NCBI RefSeq assembly: GCF_030817175.1
Contig: NZ_JAUSYY010000001.1
Coordinates: forward strand, 1,550,001-1,614,000
Source of the DNA: Agromyces ramosus
GTDB lineage: Bacteria > Actinomycetota > Actinomycetes > Actinomycetales > Microbacteriaceae
DNA length: 64,000 nucleotides
Direction: 5' to 3'
Both the position numbers and the translations under genes were made by a program. Under the pieces are notes generated by a model. It was not told where the DNA came from, made no database searches, and worked only from the letters and a program-made list of their open reading frames with translations. Below are positions 27,383 to 39,000 of this stretch, piece after piece; position 1 is the stretch's first letter; the number at the start of each line of letters is the position of its first letter.

Positions 27383-28099
27383 ATGCACGACGCACAGATC
27401 GGCGGACGACGGGCGGCGCGACGAGAGATCGCGACGCCCGTGCCGCGCACCCCGACTCGAACGCGTACGCCGAGGCGTTCGCTCGCGGCCGCGGCCGTGC
27501 TCTCGGTGCTCGGCATGCTCGCCGGCGTCGCCCTCGTGCCGCCACCGCAGGCCGGTGACGCGCTCCCCTTCGCCGCCGCGGATGCCCCGCACCTGGGTGA
27601 CGTCCAGAAGCTCGACGTGGCTGCGGATGTCTCCGTCCCGGCCGTCTCGCACGAGTCGTACGTCGCCACGACCGGCGAGAAGACCCTCGTCGCCGGCGGC
27701 ACGAACGTCGACTGGGCCAAGCTCGTGCTCGTCGAGGGCGGCTGGCCGCTCACCGAGGAGAACATCACGTTCATGATGCGCTGGATGCGGCAGGAGAACG
27801 GCCCCGACAACTGGTGGAACCGCAACAACCCGCTGAACAACGGGCAGGGTTCCGGCGGCGGCTCCGGGCTCGGCAGCTACCCGACCCTCATCGAGGCGGC
27901 CTACTACGCGGCCGAGAACCTGCAGTCGGGCCGCTACCCCGCGGTCGATGCGGCGCTCGCCCGCGGCGACTCCGCCGACGCCACCGCGCAGGCGATCTGG
28001 GCTTCGGCGTGGGCTTCGAGCCACTACGGGTACGGCACGCACTGGAGCTCGCGACCGTACGAGGTCGTCGAGGCGCCGCCCTCGGCCTGGGGCCGCTGA
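27383..28099 (+). CDS. Envelope-associated protein with putative lysozyme-like C-terminal domain
   Basis: This 238-residue protein has a basic N-terminus (about 30 residues, Arg/Thr/Pro-rich) and one hydrophobic segment (about residues 33-52), so it is exported or anchored. A linker follows to about residue 110. The C-terminal domain contains MMRWMRQENGPDNWWNRNNPLNNG, SYPTLIEAAYYAAENLQSGRYPAVDAALA and HWSSRPYEVV. The NNPLN element after a QENG segment, and the helix around AAYYAAENLQSG, recall small phage or actinobacterial peptidoglycan-active domains of lysozyme-like fold. This is pattern recognition only; a catalytic residue is not assigned. It converges with hspR. Confidence 0.7.
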   Translation: MHDAQIGGRRAARREIATPVPRTPTRTRTPRRSLAAAAVLSVLGMLAGVALVPPPQAGDALPFAAADAPHLGDVQKLDVAADVSVPAVSHESYVATTGEKTLVAGGTNVDWAKLVLVEGGWPLTEENITFMMRWMRQENGPDNWWNRNNPLNNGQGSGGGSGLGSYPTLIEAAYYAAENLQSGRYPAVDAALARGDSADATAQAIWASAWASSHYGYGTHWSSRPYEVVEAPPSAWGR

Positions 28100-28108
28100 G
28101 CCCGCCGG

Positions 28109-28531
28109 CTACTCGCGCTCGAGCGGTCGCCAGACGACGACGGCGTTCTCGCGACGCACCCGGGTGCCGGCGCGGAGCGAGACGACCTCGCCTTGGGAGC
28201 CTGCGGCGAACACCCGCCGGCCGGGGCGGTTGAGCATCTCGTCGGCGAGTGCCGCCTCGAGCTCGCGCACCCGCGTGCGGAGGTTCGCGACCTCGTCTTC
28301 GAGCCCGAGCACCCGGCGGATGCCCTCGAGGCTCACGCCCTCACTCGAGAGCTGCGCGATCTCGCGAAGCTGTACGACGTCGCGCATCGAGTACCGCCGG
28401 GACTTGCCGGCGGTGCGCGTGGGCGAGACCAGGCCGAGCCGGTCGTACTGGCGCAGCGTCTGCGGATGCATGCCGGCCAGCTCGGCCGCGACCGAGATGA
28501 CGAAGAGCGGGCTCATCTCGTTCATGTCCAT
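28109..28531 (-). CDS. hspR: HspR, MerR-family heat-shock repressor
   Basis: This 140-residue regulator has a MerR-type helix-turn-helix at the N-terminus (FVISVAAELAGMHPQTLRQYDRLGLVSPTRTAGKSRRYSMRDVVQLREIAQLSSEGVSLEGIRRVLGLE) followed by a coiled coil (EDEVANLRTRVRELEAAL). TLRQYDRLGLV.P.RT.G..RRYS is specific to HspR. It represses its own dnaK operon by binding HAIR elements, with DnaK as co-repressor in Streptomyces. HAIR sites in this window lie before dnaK (two) and clpB (one). It is the fourth gene of the operon, 3 bases after dnaJ. Confidence 0.95.
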   Translation of the reverse strand: MDMNEMSPLFVISVAAELAGMHPQTLRQYDRLGLVSPTRTAGKSRRYSMRDVVQLREIAQLSSEGVSLEGIRRVLGLEDEVANLRTRVRELEAALADEMLNRPGRRVFAAGSQGEVVSLRAGTRVRRENAVVVWRPLERE

Positions 28532-28534
28532 GGC

Positions 28535-29521
28535 CTAGCCCTTGGCCTTCGCGATGAGCTCGGCGCGGGGGTTCTCGTCGGGCAGCTCGGCCACGAACTG
28601 GGCGAGCTTCTCTTCGGCGGACTTCGACAGGTGGGACGGCACCGCGACCTGCACGACGGCGAGCAGGTCGCCAGTGCCCTTGGAGGTCTGCACGCCCCGG
28701 CCCTTCACGCGAAGGACGCGGCCGCCCGGCGTACCGGGAGCGACGCGGAGCTTTACGGGGTCGCCCCCGAGCGTCGGCACCTGGATCGTCGCGCCGAGTG
28801 CGGCCTCGGCGAAGGTGACGGGCACGGTCACGCGGAGGTTGAGCCCGTCGCGCTCGAAGACCGGATGCTTGCGCACGTGCACGGTGAGGATCAGGTCGCC
28901 GGCCTCGCCGCCGTCGGGCGACGGGTGGCCCTTGCCACGAAGCTTGATCTTCTGACCGTCGGCGACCCCGGCGGGAATGCGCACCGTGATGGGGCGGCCG
29001 TCGGAGGTCTCGAGGGTGATCTGCTCGCCCTTGGTGGCCGTGATGAAGTCGAGCGTCGTGGAGGCGATGACGTCGCGACCCTTCGAGGGACCGCCGAACC
29101 CGCGATAGCCGCCCGTGGTCTGGCCGAAGCGCCCGCCGCCGAAGAGGCCGCCCAGCAGGTCGTCGTACTCGCCGCCCTGCTGGAACGTCTGTCGGCCACC
29201 GGGGCCGCCGCCGAACATGCCGCCGAAGACGTCTTCGAAGCCACCGCCGGCGCCTCCACCGCGCGGGGCGGTGAACCGGGCGCCGGACCCCATGGCGCGG
29301 ATCGCGTCGTACTCCTTGCGCTGCTCGGGATCGGAGAGCACCGAGTGCGCCTCGCTGATTTCCTTGAACTTCGCCTCTGCAGCCGCATCGCCCGGGTTGG
29401 AGTCGGGGTGGTACTTGCGCGCGAGCTTGCGGTAGGCCTTCTTGAGGTCTGCGTCGCTCACGTCTTTGGAGACGCCGAGCAGCTGGTAGAAGTCCTTGTC
29501 GAACCAATCCTGGCTGGCCAC
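28535..29521 (-). CDS. dnaJ: DnaJ-type co-chaperone without zinc finger
   Basis: The 328-residue co-chaperone stimulates the DnaK ATPase. The J domain occupies about residues 8-75 with the essential HPD in [11 protein letters not shown] Gly/Phe-rich linker (about 80-150) precedes two beta-sandwich substrate-binding domains ([31 protein letters not shown] onward). The zinc-finger CxxCxGxG repeats of classical DnaJ are absent, so it is of the CbpA/DnaJ1-without-Zn type. The GTG at 29521 is preferred over one two codons upstream because GAGGGGGT then has proper spacing and the product starts [11 protein letters not shown] as in mycobacterial DnaJ1. A 98-base gap separates it from grpE. Confidence 0.93.
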   Translation of the reverse strand: MASQDWFDKDFYQLLGVSKDVSDADLKKAYRKLARKYHPDSNPGDAAAEAKFKEISEAHSVLSDPEQRKEYDAIRAMGSGARFTAPRGGGAGGGFEDVFGGMFGGGPGGRQTFQQGGEYDDLLGGLFGGGRFGQTTGGYRGFGGPSKGRDVIASTTLDFITATKGEQITLETSDGRPITVRIPAGVADGQKIKLRGKGHPSPDGGEAGDLILTVHVRKHPVFERDGLNLRVTVPVTFAEAALGATIQVPTLGGDPVKLRVAPGTPGGRVLRVKGRGVQTSKGTGDLLAVVQVAVPSHLSKSAEEKLAQFVAELPDENPRAELIAKAKG

Positions 29522-29619
29522 CGGCACCCCCTCTCTCGAGTCCTGCTGAAAGTCTGTCTGAAAATCACGCCGGCCGGGTGGCGTCGGGCGTCCAACGCCA
29601 CCCGGCCTGCGGGAGGTGC

Positions 29620-30285
29620 CTACTGCGGCGTCTTGACGACGACCTTCGCCACGCGAAGCAGCGTGCCGCCGAGCATGTAGCCCGTCTCCACGACGTCGGC
29701 CACCGTGTCGGTGTCGACCTCGTCGGACGGCTGCTGGAAGATCGCCTCGTGGCGCTGCGGGTCGAACGGCTCGCCCACCTCGCCGAAGGGCGTGAGGCCG
29801 AGCTTCTCGACGGCGCCGCGGAGCTTCGCCGCGATCGTCGCGAACGGCGCATCGCCCTCGAGGTCGCCGTGCTTCTCGGCACGGTGCAGGTCGTCGAGCA
29901 CGGGCAGCAGCACCGCCACCGCCGCGCCGACCGCGCGCTCGCGCTCGATCTCACGGTTCGCCTCCGTGCGCTTGCGGTAGTTCGCGTACTCGGCGGTGAC
30001 ACGCTTGAGGTCGGCGAGGTGCTCGTCGCTCGGCTCCCGAACCTCGGCGTTCGCCGCGTTCAGGATGTCGTCGACCGTGAGCACGTCGTCGGCCTCGGCG
30101 TCAGCCGATTCCGTCGAATGGGATGCCGCGGCATCCGTCGCACCGTCGGCCGCCTCGGGAGCGCCCTGCTCGGGTGCCTCCTCGGCTGCGGCATCCGGCT
30201 GACGAACCTCACCCGTGTCGGGGTCGACCTTGCGCTTGTCGCGAATGACCGGCTCTTCGTGGTTCTGGTTCTGCTCGTCGGACAT
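29620..30285 (-). CDS. grpE: GrpE nucleotide exchange factor
   Basis: This 221-residue protein releases ADP from DnaK. The N-terminal third (about 65 residues) is Ala/Glu/Asp-rich and disordered. A long coiled coil follows ([32 protein letters not shown]), and the C-terminal beta domain has the hallmark [44 protein letters not shown]. The start at 30285 lies 2 bases after the dnaK stop, which indicates translational coupling. Confidence 0.96.
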   Translation of the reverse strand: MSDEQNQNHEEPVIRDKRKVDPDTGEVRQPDAAAEEAPEQGAPEAADGATDAAASHSTESADAEADDVLTVDDILNAANAEVREPSDEHLADLKRVTAEYANYRKRTEANREIERERAVGAAVAVLLPVLDDLHRAEKHGDLEGDAPFATIAAKLRGAVEKLGLTPFGEVGEPFDPQRHEAIFQQPSDEVDTDTVADVVETGYMLGGTLLRVAKVVVKTPQ

Positions 30286-30287
30286 GG

Positions 30288-32162
<1,875 letters not shown>

Positions 32163-32264
32163 GTGTATTCTCCTTCTGCCAGGGGCGTTCGCGAGCGGAT
32201 GCCGCGTGCTCCATCGGCGGTCGGCTCGGCCGTCGTGGCCGCAACCGAAGTCTGTTCACCGGGA

Positions 32265-32285
32265 CTTGAGTCCCGACGACTCAAG
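32265..32285. promoter_or_regulatory. HAIR operator 1 of the dnaK operon
   Basis: CTTGAGT-N7-ACTCAAG is a perfect HspR binding consensus. It starts immediately downstream of the predicted -10 element (which it overlaps by two bases) and would occupy the transcription start, giving direct autoregulation by HspR. Confidence 0.96.
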
Positions 32286-32312
32286 TGTTTCAGCGGCCTC
32301 CGGACGTGTCAA
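32284..32312 (-). promoter_or_regulatory. Predicted dnaK operon promoter
   Basis: On the minus strand a perfect -35 TTGACA (complement of 32307-32312) is followed after exactly 17 bases by AACACT (complement of 32284-32289) as the -10. The element is embedded between two HAIR operators, as expected for a vegetative promoter controlled by repression. Confidence 0.65.
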
Positions 32313-32327
32313 GTTGAGGCGTCGAAA

Positions 32328-32348
32328 GTTGAGTGTACTTGGCTCAAC
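32328..32348. promoter_or_regulatory. HAIR-like operator 2 of the dnaK operon
   Basis: GTTGAGT-N7-GCTCAAC has the 7-7-7 geometry of HAIR with an outer G/C swap and one further change from consensus. It lies upstream of the dnaK -35 and directly abuts the stop codon of the TOPRIM-like gene. Confidence 0.75.
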
Positions 32349-32957
32349 TCACAGCGCACGTTCAGTATTCCGCTTGGCAGCGGCGACGGCGACGGCGACG
32401 AGCGACGACAGGGCCGCCGGGATGCGCGACTCCTCGAGCGCCTCGACGAAGACGGGGGCGAACAACACCTTGCGACCGCTGTGCGTGCCCATGAACCGTC
32501 GCAGCTGTGCTTCCACCGGCCTCGGCCGCTGATACGGCTGCTGCTGGAAGGTGCGGAAGCGGGCCAGCTCGCCATGCTCGGCGAGCAGCTGCTGCACGCG
32601 ATCGGCACCGAGCGCGCGGATCAGCTCGCCCTCGAGATCGGGGTCGCACGCGAAGAAGCCGATCGACGCGAGATCGGCATCGGCCGCTCCGAGGCCGGCC
32701 CCGGCGACGGCGCCCCGCACGTAGGCGGCCTCTCCGACGTCGAAGAGCCCGACGATGCGTCGGGGAACCGGATCGCGGGCGAGCAGCGCCAGGTGATGAT
32801 GCAGATTCGTGATCCCGTGCATCGAGACCACGGCAGCGCCCGCTGCTGCAAGATCGTGGCCGAGGCGCCTGGCGACGGCTTCGACCGCGAGCCGGTCGCT
32901 CTCGCCCTCGACGAGCACGACGGTGACGGATGCCGCATCCAGCTCGCCGCCCCACAT
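32349..32957 (-). CDS. TOPRIM (OLD-like) domain protein
   Basis: This protein of about 202 residues opens with VTVVLVEGESDRLAVEAVARRLG, the TOPRIM motif with its catalytic-type Glu, followed by VVSMHGITNLHHHLALLA and RIVGLFDVGEAAYV, where the DxD position of TOPRIM is partly changed (FDVGE). The middle has a FFACDPDLEGELIRALGADRVQQLLAEHGELARF stretch, as in the free-standing TOPRIM proteins related to OLD nucleases. A nuclease or nucleic-acid-binding role is possible, but its usual ATPase partner is not encoded adjacently. The ATG at 32957 is preferred over a GTG at 32978. Leftward, directly before the dnaK control region. Confidence 0.78.
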   Translation of the reverse strand: MWGGELDAASVTVVLVEGESDRLAVEAVARRLGHDLAAAGAAVVSMHGITNLHHHLALLARDPVPRRIVGLFDVGEAAYVRGAVAGAGLGAADADLASIGFFACDPDLEGELIRALGADRVQQLLAEHGELARFRTFQQQPYQRPRPVEAQLRRFMGTHSGRKVLFAPVFVEALEESRIPAALSSLVAVAVAAAKRNTERAL

Positions 32958-33008
32958 GAGATCCGACCCTACCCGCACGCGCGACGAGCGTGCGCCTTCC
33001 TCTGCACC

Positions 33009-35894
33009 CTACGAATCGCCCGTGGCCGCGTCGGGCAGCGCGTCGGCCAGCTCGCGCCGGGACCGGGCACCGAGCTTGTGCAACGCCTTGGACATGTGGC
33101 TCTCGACGGTGCGCATCGAGAGGAACAGCTCGGCGGCGATCTCCTTGTTCGTCAGCCCCGCGGCCGCCAGCTCGGCGACCTCGCGCTCTCGTTCCGAGAG
33201 TTCGACACCAAGTGACCGCCGGCCGCCTCGCCACCGGGACGGGATGGCGATGCCGTGCTCGCGCATCGTGCGGGCGACCCGCGAGAATTCCCGTCGAGCA
33301 CCGAGTTCGCCGAAGATCCCGAGTGCCGACTCGAGCGACGCGGACCCCCGGTCGTCACCGTGCGACAGCCGGAACCCGCCGAGGCGCTCGGCCGACCTAC
33401 CCTCTGCGAGACGTACTCCGGCACGGTGCAGCGTCGACACCGCCTCGGCGAGCATGCGCTCCACCTCGGCATCGCCGGTGCGGTGGGCCATGATGGCCCG
33501 GCAGCTGAGCAGCGCGGCATGCGCAAGTGGTGCGTCGGCGCCCTCGATATTGGCACCCAGCTGCTCGACCAGCGACTCGATCTGCGCCACGTCGTCGAGC
33601 GCGACCCGGGCCTCGACGATGCACTGCACGGGTTCGCCCGCCCACGCCCACAGGCCCTTCGCCCGGACCAGGTCGAGCGCCCGTGCCGCCTCCTCGAGGG
33701 CGGCCTCCAGATCTTCCACGGTCAGCAGCAGCCGGGCCAGCGTCGTCCGGGCTGCCAGCAGTGGCCAGACCGCGCCCAGCTCCTCGGCGTCCTGGATCAG
33801 GCTGCGCAGGGCTCGTGCCGCCTCGGTGGCACTCCCGGTGGAGGCCAGCAACGCGCCCTGCAGCAACCGGGCGTCGAGGACCGCGCCACCGAACTCGGCC
33901 GGCTGGTCGACGAACGCGTCGACGCGCTCGGAGATCGTGTCCCACCGGCCCGCCGAGAAGTCCGTCGCGAGCGTCACCAGATCGATCACTCCGACGACCC
34001 TGACGTAGTCGGCACGGGCCATCACCTGCTTCGCCTCGGCGAGGAGCGCATCGGCGCGGTGGACGTGCCCGATGTGCAGCGCACCCTGAGCCCAGTTGAC
34101 GCACGCCCGTGCGTGCTCGCGGGGATTGGACTCCAGCGCCGGGCCGCCGCGCACGTCGTCGATCAACCGCCAGGCGGCCGGGTCGCCCTGCTCGAGCAGG
34201 AGGGACGCCCGGGCGATCCGCACGGCGAGCTCGACATCAGGGTCCTCGGCCGACCGGGCCGCCTGCTCGGCCTGCTCGCACCAGTCCGCGTGCTCACGGA
34301 CGTGCGCGCCCAAGACGGTCTCGGGCACTGCCAGCACCGCGAGCGCCTTGGCGGCCAGCGCAGGTCGGTCGTGCAGGTCGGGCAGCGACAGCCGGATCAG
34401 CTCGAATCCGGCCCGGGCCAGTCCCTGCTGGCGCAGCATCCGCCCCAGAGCGAAACGCAACTCGCCGCGCAACGCGGGCTCGAGCGACCCGCCGTCGAGC
34501 AGCCGGGTGAGGATGGGCACCGCCTCGGCGTGCGCCAGGCCGTCGATGGCCACCCGCCCGAGCCTGGCAGCCAGCCGCAGCCGCGTCGCGAACGGCACGC
34601 GACCGGACTCGACCACCTCGAGCAGGAACCGGGCCGCGGCGGAGTCGTCGCCGCGGGTGACCGCGAGGTCGGCCGCCTGCTCGGCGTAGCGGACGAACTG
34701 CACCGTGTTGCCGGCCCGCTTGCTGTGATAGGCCAGCCGCGCGCTGGGAGCGGCGCCGGGCAGTGCCGAGATCGCCACCGCGGCCCGCTCGTGAAGCCAG
34801 CGGCGACTGGTGGCCGGCAAGCTCTCGTAGACCACCTGCTGCGCCAGCGCGTGCCGGAACTGCGGGTGGTCGTTCTCGTCTTGGAGCAACCCCACGGCCT
34901 GAGCGCTCGCGATCGCACCGACCACCTCACGCGTGGAGCGCTCGGCAACGGAGGAGAGCAGTTCCACATCGACCCGCCGCGCCAGCACGGACGCGACCCC
35001 GACGATCTCGCGAGCGACGGGGTCGAGCGTGGACAGCCGCTGCAGCATCACGTCGCGCAGCGCAGTGGGCACCGCGAGACTGTCCAGCAGATCGGGCCGC
35101 TCGGGGAGTCGCTCGAGCAGCGTGCGAAGCACCTCCTCAAGGACGAACGGGATGCCGCCGGTCTTCTCCCGGAGCTCGTCGGCGACCCTGGCCGGCAGGT
35201 CGACACCCAGGATCCGCCGCGAGAATTCCTGCACCTCCGCGCTGTCGAGCGGTGCCAGCGTGAGTACCTTCGCGGGGCCGGCTGGAGCACGGGCGAAGGC
35301 TTCGACCACCGGCAGCGGCCCCGACTCCACGCGCGTCGTGAGGAGCACGGCGACATTGGCCGGCTGGTGGAACGCCAGGAAGCTCAGCAGGTCGAAGGTA
35401 CCGCTGTCGGCCCAGTGCGCGTCCTCGAGGACGAGCGCCACAGGGCCCAGGTGCTCCAGGAGCGCGGTCGCGGCGCGGAAGACCTGGTGCCTGGCGGCCC
35501 CCTCCTCAGCCGCCGCCGGGGGCGGTGGCGGCAGCAAGTGGGCGATCTCGGGCATGAGCGGGGCCAACGCCCCGGTCACGGCTCCGAGACTCTCCGGCCT
35601 GATCGCCGGCGCGGCCTGCTGGAGCGCGTCGAGGACCGGCCCCAGCGGGAACGGTTCGTGCAACTGCTCGCACTGACCGATCAGGACCAGCATTCCGGAC
35701 AGTGCAGGGTCATCGGCCAGCTCGCGCACCAGTCGGCTCTTGCCGATGCCGGCCTCGCCCTCGACGATCGTCAAGGACGGGGGCGTCCTGAGCGCCGTGC
35801 GGAGAAGGCCCAGATCGCGGTCCCGCCCCACGAGTCCCGGGGCTGTCGATGACGGCCGGGATGCGGGGCTGTGGTGGGCGCTGATCTCGGGCAA
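33009..35894 (-). CDS. LuxR-family transcriptional regulator with N-terminal AAA ATPase (LAL type)
   Basis: This protein of about 960 residues has an N-terminal ATPase (Walker A GEAGIGKSRLV; Walker B-like VALVLEDAHWAD), a long alpha-helical, TPR-like middle rich in Ala/Leu/Arg, and a C-terminal LuxR helix-turn-helix (SEREREVAELAAAGLTNKEIAAELFLSMRTVESHMSKALHKLGARSRREL). Such large ATP-binding LuxR regulators act as maltotriose- or ligand-responsive activators. The start is unresolved: no ATG exists between the promoter region and the conserved VGRDRDLG segment. A TTG at 35894 with GGGA upstream was taken; a TTG at 35936 and a GTG at 35831 are alternatives. It is divergent from the subtilase gene, which it may control. 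It contains only one GGATGCC 7-mer, unlike its neighbours. Confidence 0.85.
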   Translation of the reverse strand: MPEISAHHSPASRPSSTAPGLVGRDRDLGLLRTALRTPPSLTIVEGEAGIGKSRLVRELADDPALSGMLVLIGQCEQLHEPFPLGPVLDALQQAAPAIRPESLGAVTGALAPLMPEIAHLLPPPPPAAAEEGAARHQVFRAATALLEHLGPVALVLEDAHWADSGTFDLLSFLAFHQPANVAVLLTTRVESGPLPVVEAFARAPAGPAKVLTLAPLDSAEVQEFSRRILGVDLPARVADELREKTGGIPFVLEEVLRTLLERLPERPDLLDSLAVPTALRDVMLQRLSTLDPVAREIVGVASVLARRVDVELLSSVAERSTREVVGAIASAQAVGLLQDENDHPQFRHALAQQVVYESLPATSRRWLHERAAVAISALPGAAPSARLAYHSKRAGNTVQFVRYAEQAADLAVTRGDDSAAARFLLEVVESGRVPFATRLRLAARLGRVAIDGLAHAEAVPILTRLLDGGSLEPALRGELRFALGRMLRQQGLARAGFELIRLSLPDLHDRPALAAKALAVLAVPETVLGAHVREHADWCEQAEQAARSAEDPDVELAVRIARASLLLEQGDPAAWRLIDDVRGGPALESNPREHARACVNWAQGALHIGHVHRADALLAEAKQVMARADYVRVVGVIDLVTLATDFSAGRWDTISERVDAFVDQPAEFGGAVLDARLLQGALLASTGSATEAARALRSLIQDAEELGAVWPLLAARTTLARLLLTVEDLEAALEEAARALDLVRAKGLWAWAGEPVQCIVEARVALDDVAQIESLVEQLGANIEGADAPLAHAALLSCRAIMAHRTGDAEVERMLAEAVSTLHRAGVRLAEGRSAERLGGFRLSHGDDRGSASLESALGIFGELGARREFSRVARTMREHGIAIPSRWRGGRRSLGVELSEREREVAELAAAGLTNKEIAAELFLSMRTVESHMSKALHKLGARSRRELADALPDAATGDS

Positions 35895-36031
35895 CTCCCA
35901 TCCCTGATTCGGTGCCGAACCCGCTGCTTTGAGCAAAGTCCAGTGTAAGACACGGATGCTCCCGCGGTGCTTCTCCGCATAGCGTCCGGACAGCGGACCC
36001 GCGGAGTGCGGGCGGACTCGAAGGGGACACC

Positions 36032-39000
36032 ATGCGAAAAGCGGGCTGGACAAGGTCACACAGCGGGCGGCGCTGGTGGTTGGCGGCTTTGGCCACCACT
36101 GCCATGCTGGCGACCGGGGCGCAAGCCGGCCTGGCCGCCCCGAACCCCGGTCAGGGCGCCGAGTCGGAAGACGAGGCTCAGGTGGACGTGACGACTCCCG
36201 GCCTCCATGCAGAGCCGTCCGTCGCCGGACCGCAGACCTATATCGTGCAGATGGCGCTGGACCCGGTGGCCTCGTATGACGGCGGGTCGCCCGGCCTGAA
36301 GGCCACGCGACCGGCGCCCGGCAAGAAGGTGGACCCGCAGTCGTCGGATGTCGCGGCATACTCGGACCACCTGCGCGGCGCGCAACGCGCCGCCCTGGCG
36401 AAGGTGAGCAAAGGCGAGCCGCAGCAGCAGTACGTGTTCGCGTTCGATGGGTTCTCCGCCGAGCTGACCGCGGCGCAGGCGGCGGAGCTGGCCGGCCAAC
36501 CCGACGTCGTCGCGGTCACCCCCGATGAGCTCGTCGAGTCCACGACCGCCACCACGCCCTCGTTCCTCGGGCTCGATGAGTCCGGCGGCATCTGGGAGCA
36601 GCTCGGTGGCCCAGAGGGCTCCACGAAGGTCACGGGCGCCGGCGGCGACATCGTGATCGGTGTGATCGACTCGGGGATCTGGCCCGAGAGTCCGAGCTTC
36701 TCCGACCGCGACGTCAACGGCGAGAACGGCAAGCTCGTCTACAAGCCGCTCGGCTTCGCAGGCAAGTGCGATTCCGAGGAGACCGTCGGCGACGACTCGT
36801 GGGACGCGAACCTGTGCAACAAGAAGTTGGTGGGCGCGCGGCACTTCAACGCCGGGTGGGGCGGCGACGAGGGCGTGGCCGAGCAGCTGCCGTGGGAGTT
36901 CCTGTCCGCTCGTGACTTCAACGGGCACGGCACGCATACCGCGGCGACCGCCGCCGGTAATCACGGTGTCGAGGTGACGGGGCCCGCCGCCGCGCTCGGT
37001 CCGGTCAGCGGTATCGCCCCGCGTGCTCGGGTGGCGGCATACAAGGCGCTGTGGTCGGCGGAGGATGGCTCCACCGCGAACGGCTACAACTCCGACATCG
37101 TGGCAGCCGTCGACCAGGCGGTCGCCGACGGCGTGGATGTCATCAACTTCTCCGTCTCGGGCTCGACGACCGATGTCCTCGACCCCGCCCAGGTGGCGTT
37201 CCTCAACGCTGCCGCGACCGGCATCTTCGTGGCCGCCTCGGCCGGGAACGACGGCCCCGCGGCGGGCACTGTGGCGCACCCGTCACCGTGGGTCACGACC
37301 GTCGCGGCCGGCACGCACAACCGGAGCCTCAACGGCTCCGTCGCCCTGGGCGACGGCTCCGAGCACACGGGTGCCTCCTCCGCCGCCGTGAGCGTCGGCC
37401 CGGCCCCCTTCCTCGACGCTGCCCGCGCCGGTTTCCGCGGCGCGGCCGACTACAAGCTGGAACAGTGCTTCGCCGCGGTCGACAACGGTGGTCAGCCCGT
37501 GCTCGACCCGGCGCTCGTCGCGGGCAAGATCGTGCTCTGCGATCGCGGCGAGACGCCGCGTGTCAACAAGAGCCGTGCGGTCGCCGAGGCCGGCGGCATC
37601 GGCATGGTCCTCGTCAACCCGGCCCCCGACAACGTGGTGGCCGATTTCCACGCCGTGCCCAGCGTGCATGTTGCGCACACCGAGCGCGACGCGCTCAAGG
37701 CCTACTCGGCCACCGCTGGGGCGACAGCGACGATTGCCAAGGGCGAGGTGAGCCTCGATGCCCCGGCACCCCTGGTCGCGGAGTTCTCCTCACGCGGCCC
37801 GAGCAGCGCCGCCGGCGGCGATCTGCTCAAACCCGACCTCATCGCGCCCGGGCAGGACATCCTCGCCGCGGTCGCTCCCCCCGGCCAGGCCGGCATGGAG
37901 TTCAACCTGATGAGCGGCACGTCCATGTCGGCGCCGCACGTCGCCGGCTTGGCGGCGCTGCTGGCCGACCGTCATCCGGAGTGGTCGCCGATGATGATCA
38001 AGTCGGCACTGATGACGACCGGCACCGATGTCCTCGACGCCGACCCGACCGACCCCACGACCCTCTACGGGCAGGGCGCCGGCCACGTGGCCCCGAACAC
38101 CGCCGTGGACCCCGGCCTGGTCTACGACAGCGACCTGGACGACTGGTTCGCCTTCCTGTGCGGCACCACGAATGGCGTCGAGCAGCAGTCCTGCGACGAC
38201 CTGGAGGCCGACGGACACTCGCTCGACCCCAGCGACCTGAACCTCGCCTCGATCTCGATCGGACGAGTCAACGGCATGGAGCAGACCGTCACCCGCTCCG
38301 TCACCAACGTCGGCGCCACGGCGAGCACCTACAACGCCGAGGTGACCGGTCTCGACGGGCTCACGGTGACGGTGGAGCCGCACACGCTGACACTCCAGCC
38401 GGGTGAGAGCGCCGACTTCGAGGTGACGTTCACCGTGCCGGAGGGCATGCAGAGCGGCGCGCTCGCCGGCCAGCTCACGTGGAGCGACGGCAGCCACAAC
38501 GCCCGAAGCCCCATCGTCGTGCGCGGGCTGCGCAACGGCGCTGAGGCGTGGGAGTCTCGCTTCGACGGGCCCCCGAACGCTGCCGGTGCTCCGGATGACA
38601 GTGCCCACAGCATGGATGTGACCTCCGACGGTGAACGCCTGATCGTCGCCGGGAACAGCTTCCCCGCCGGTCCGGGGACGTTCCGTCCGGACTTCGTCAC
38701 CGCGGCGTACGACCCGGAGTCCGGAGAGGAGCTGTGGTCGGCGACGTATGACGGGCCGCTCCAGGGCGGCGACGAACTGAACGGCTTCGGCCTGAGCCCT
38801 GACGGCTCGACCGTGTTCGTCGCGGGCAGCTCCGGCGGTGACGGCACGCAATCCGACTTCGTGACGATCGCGTACGACTCGGTCACGGGCAAGCAGCTCT
38901 GGCTGCAGCGTTTCGACGAGAAGGGAGAGGGTGACTTCCTGGGCGGCCTGACCGTGAGTCCCGACGGTGACCTGGTGTTCATCACCGGCATGGCCACGCG

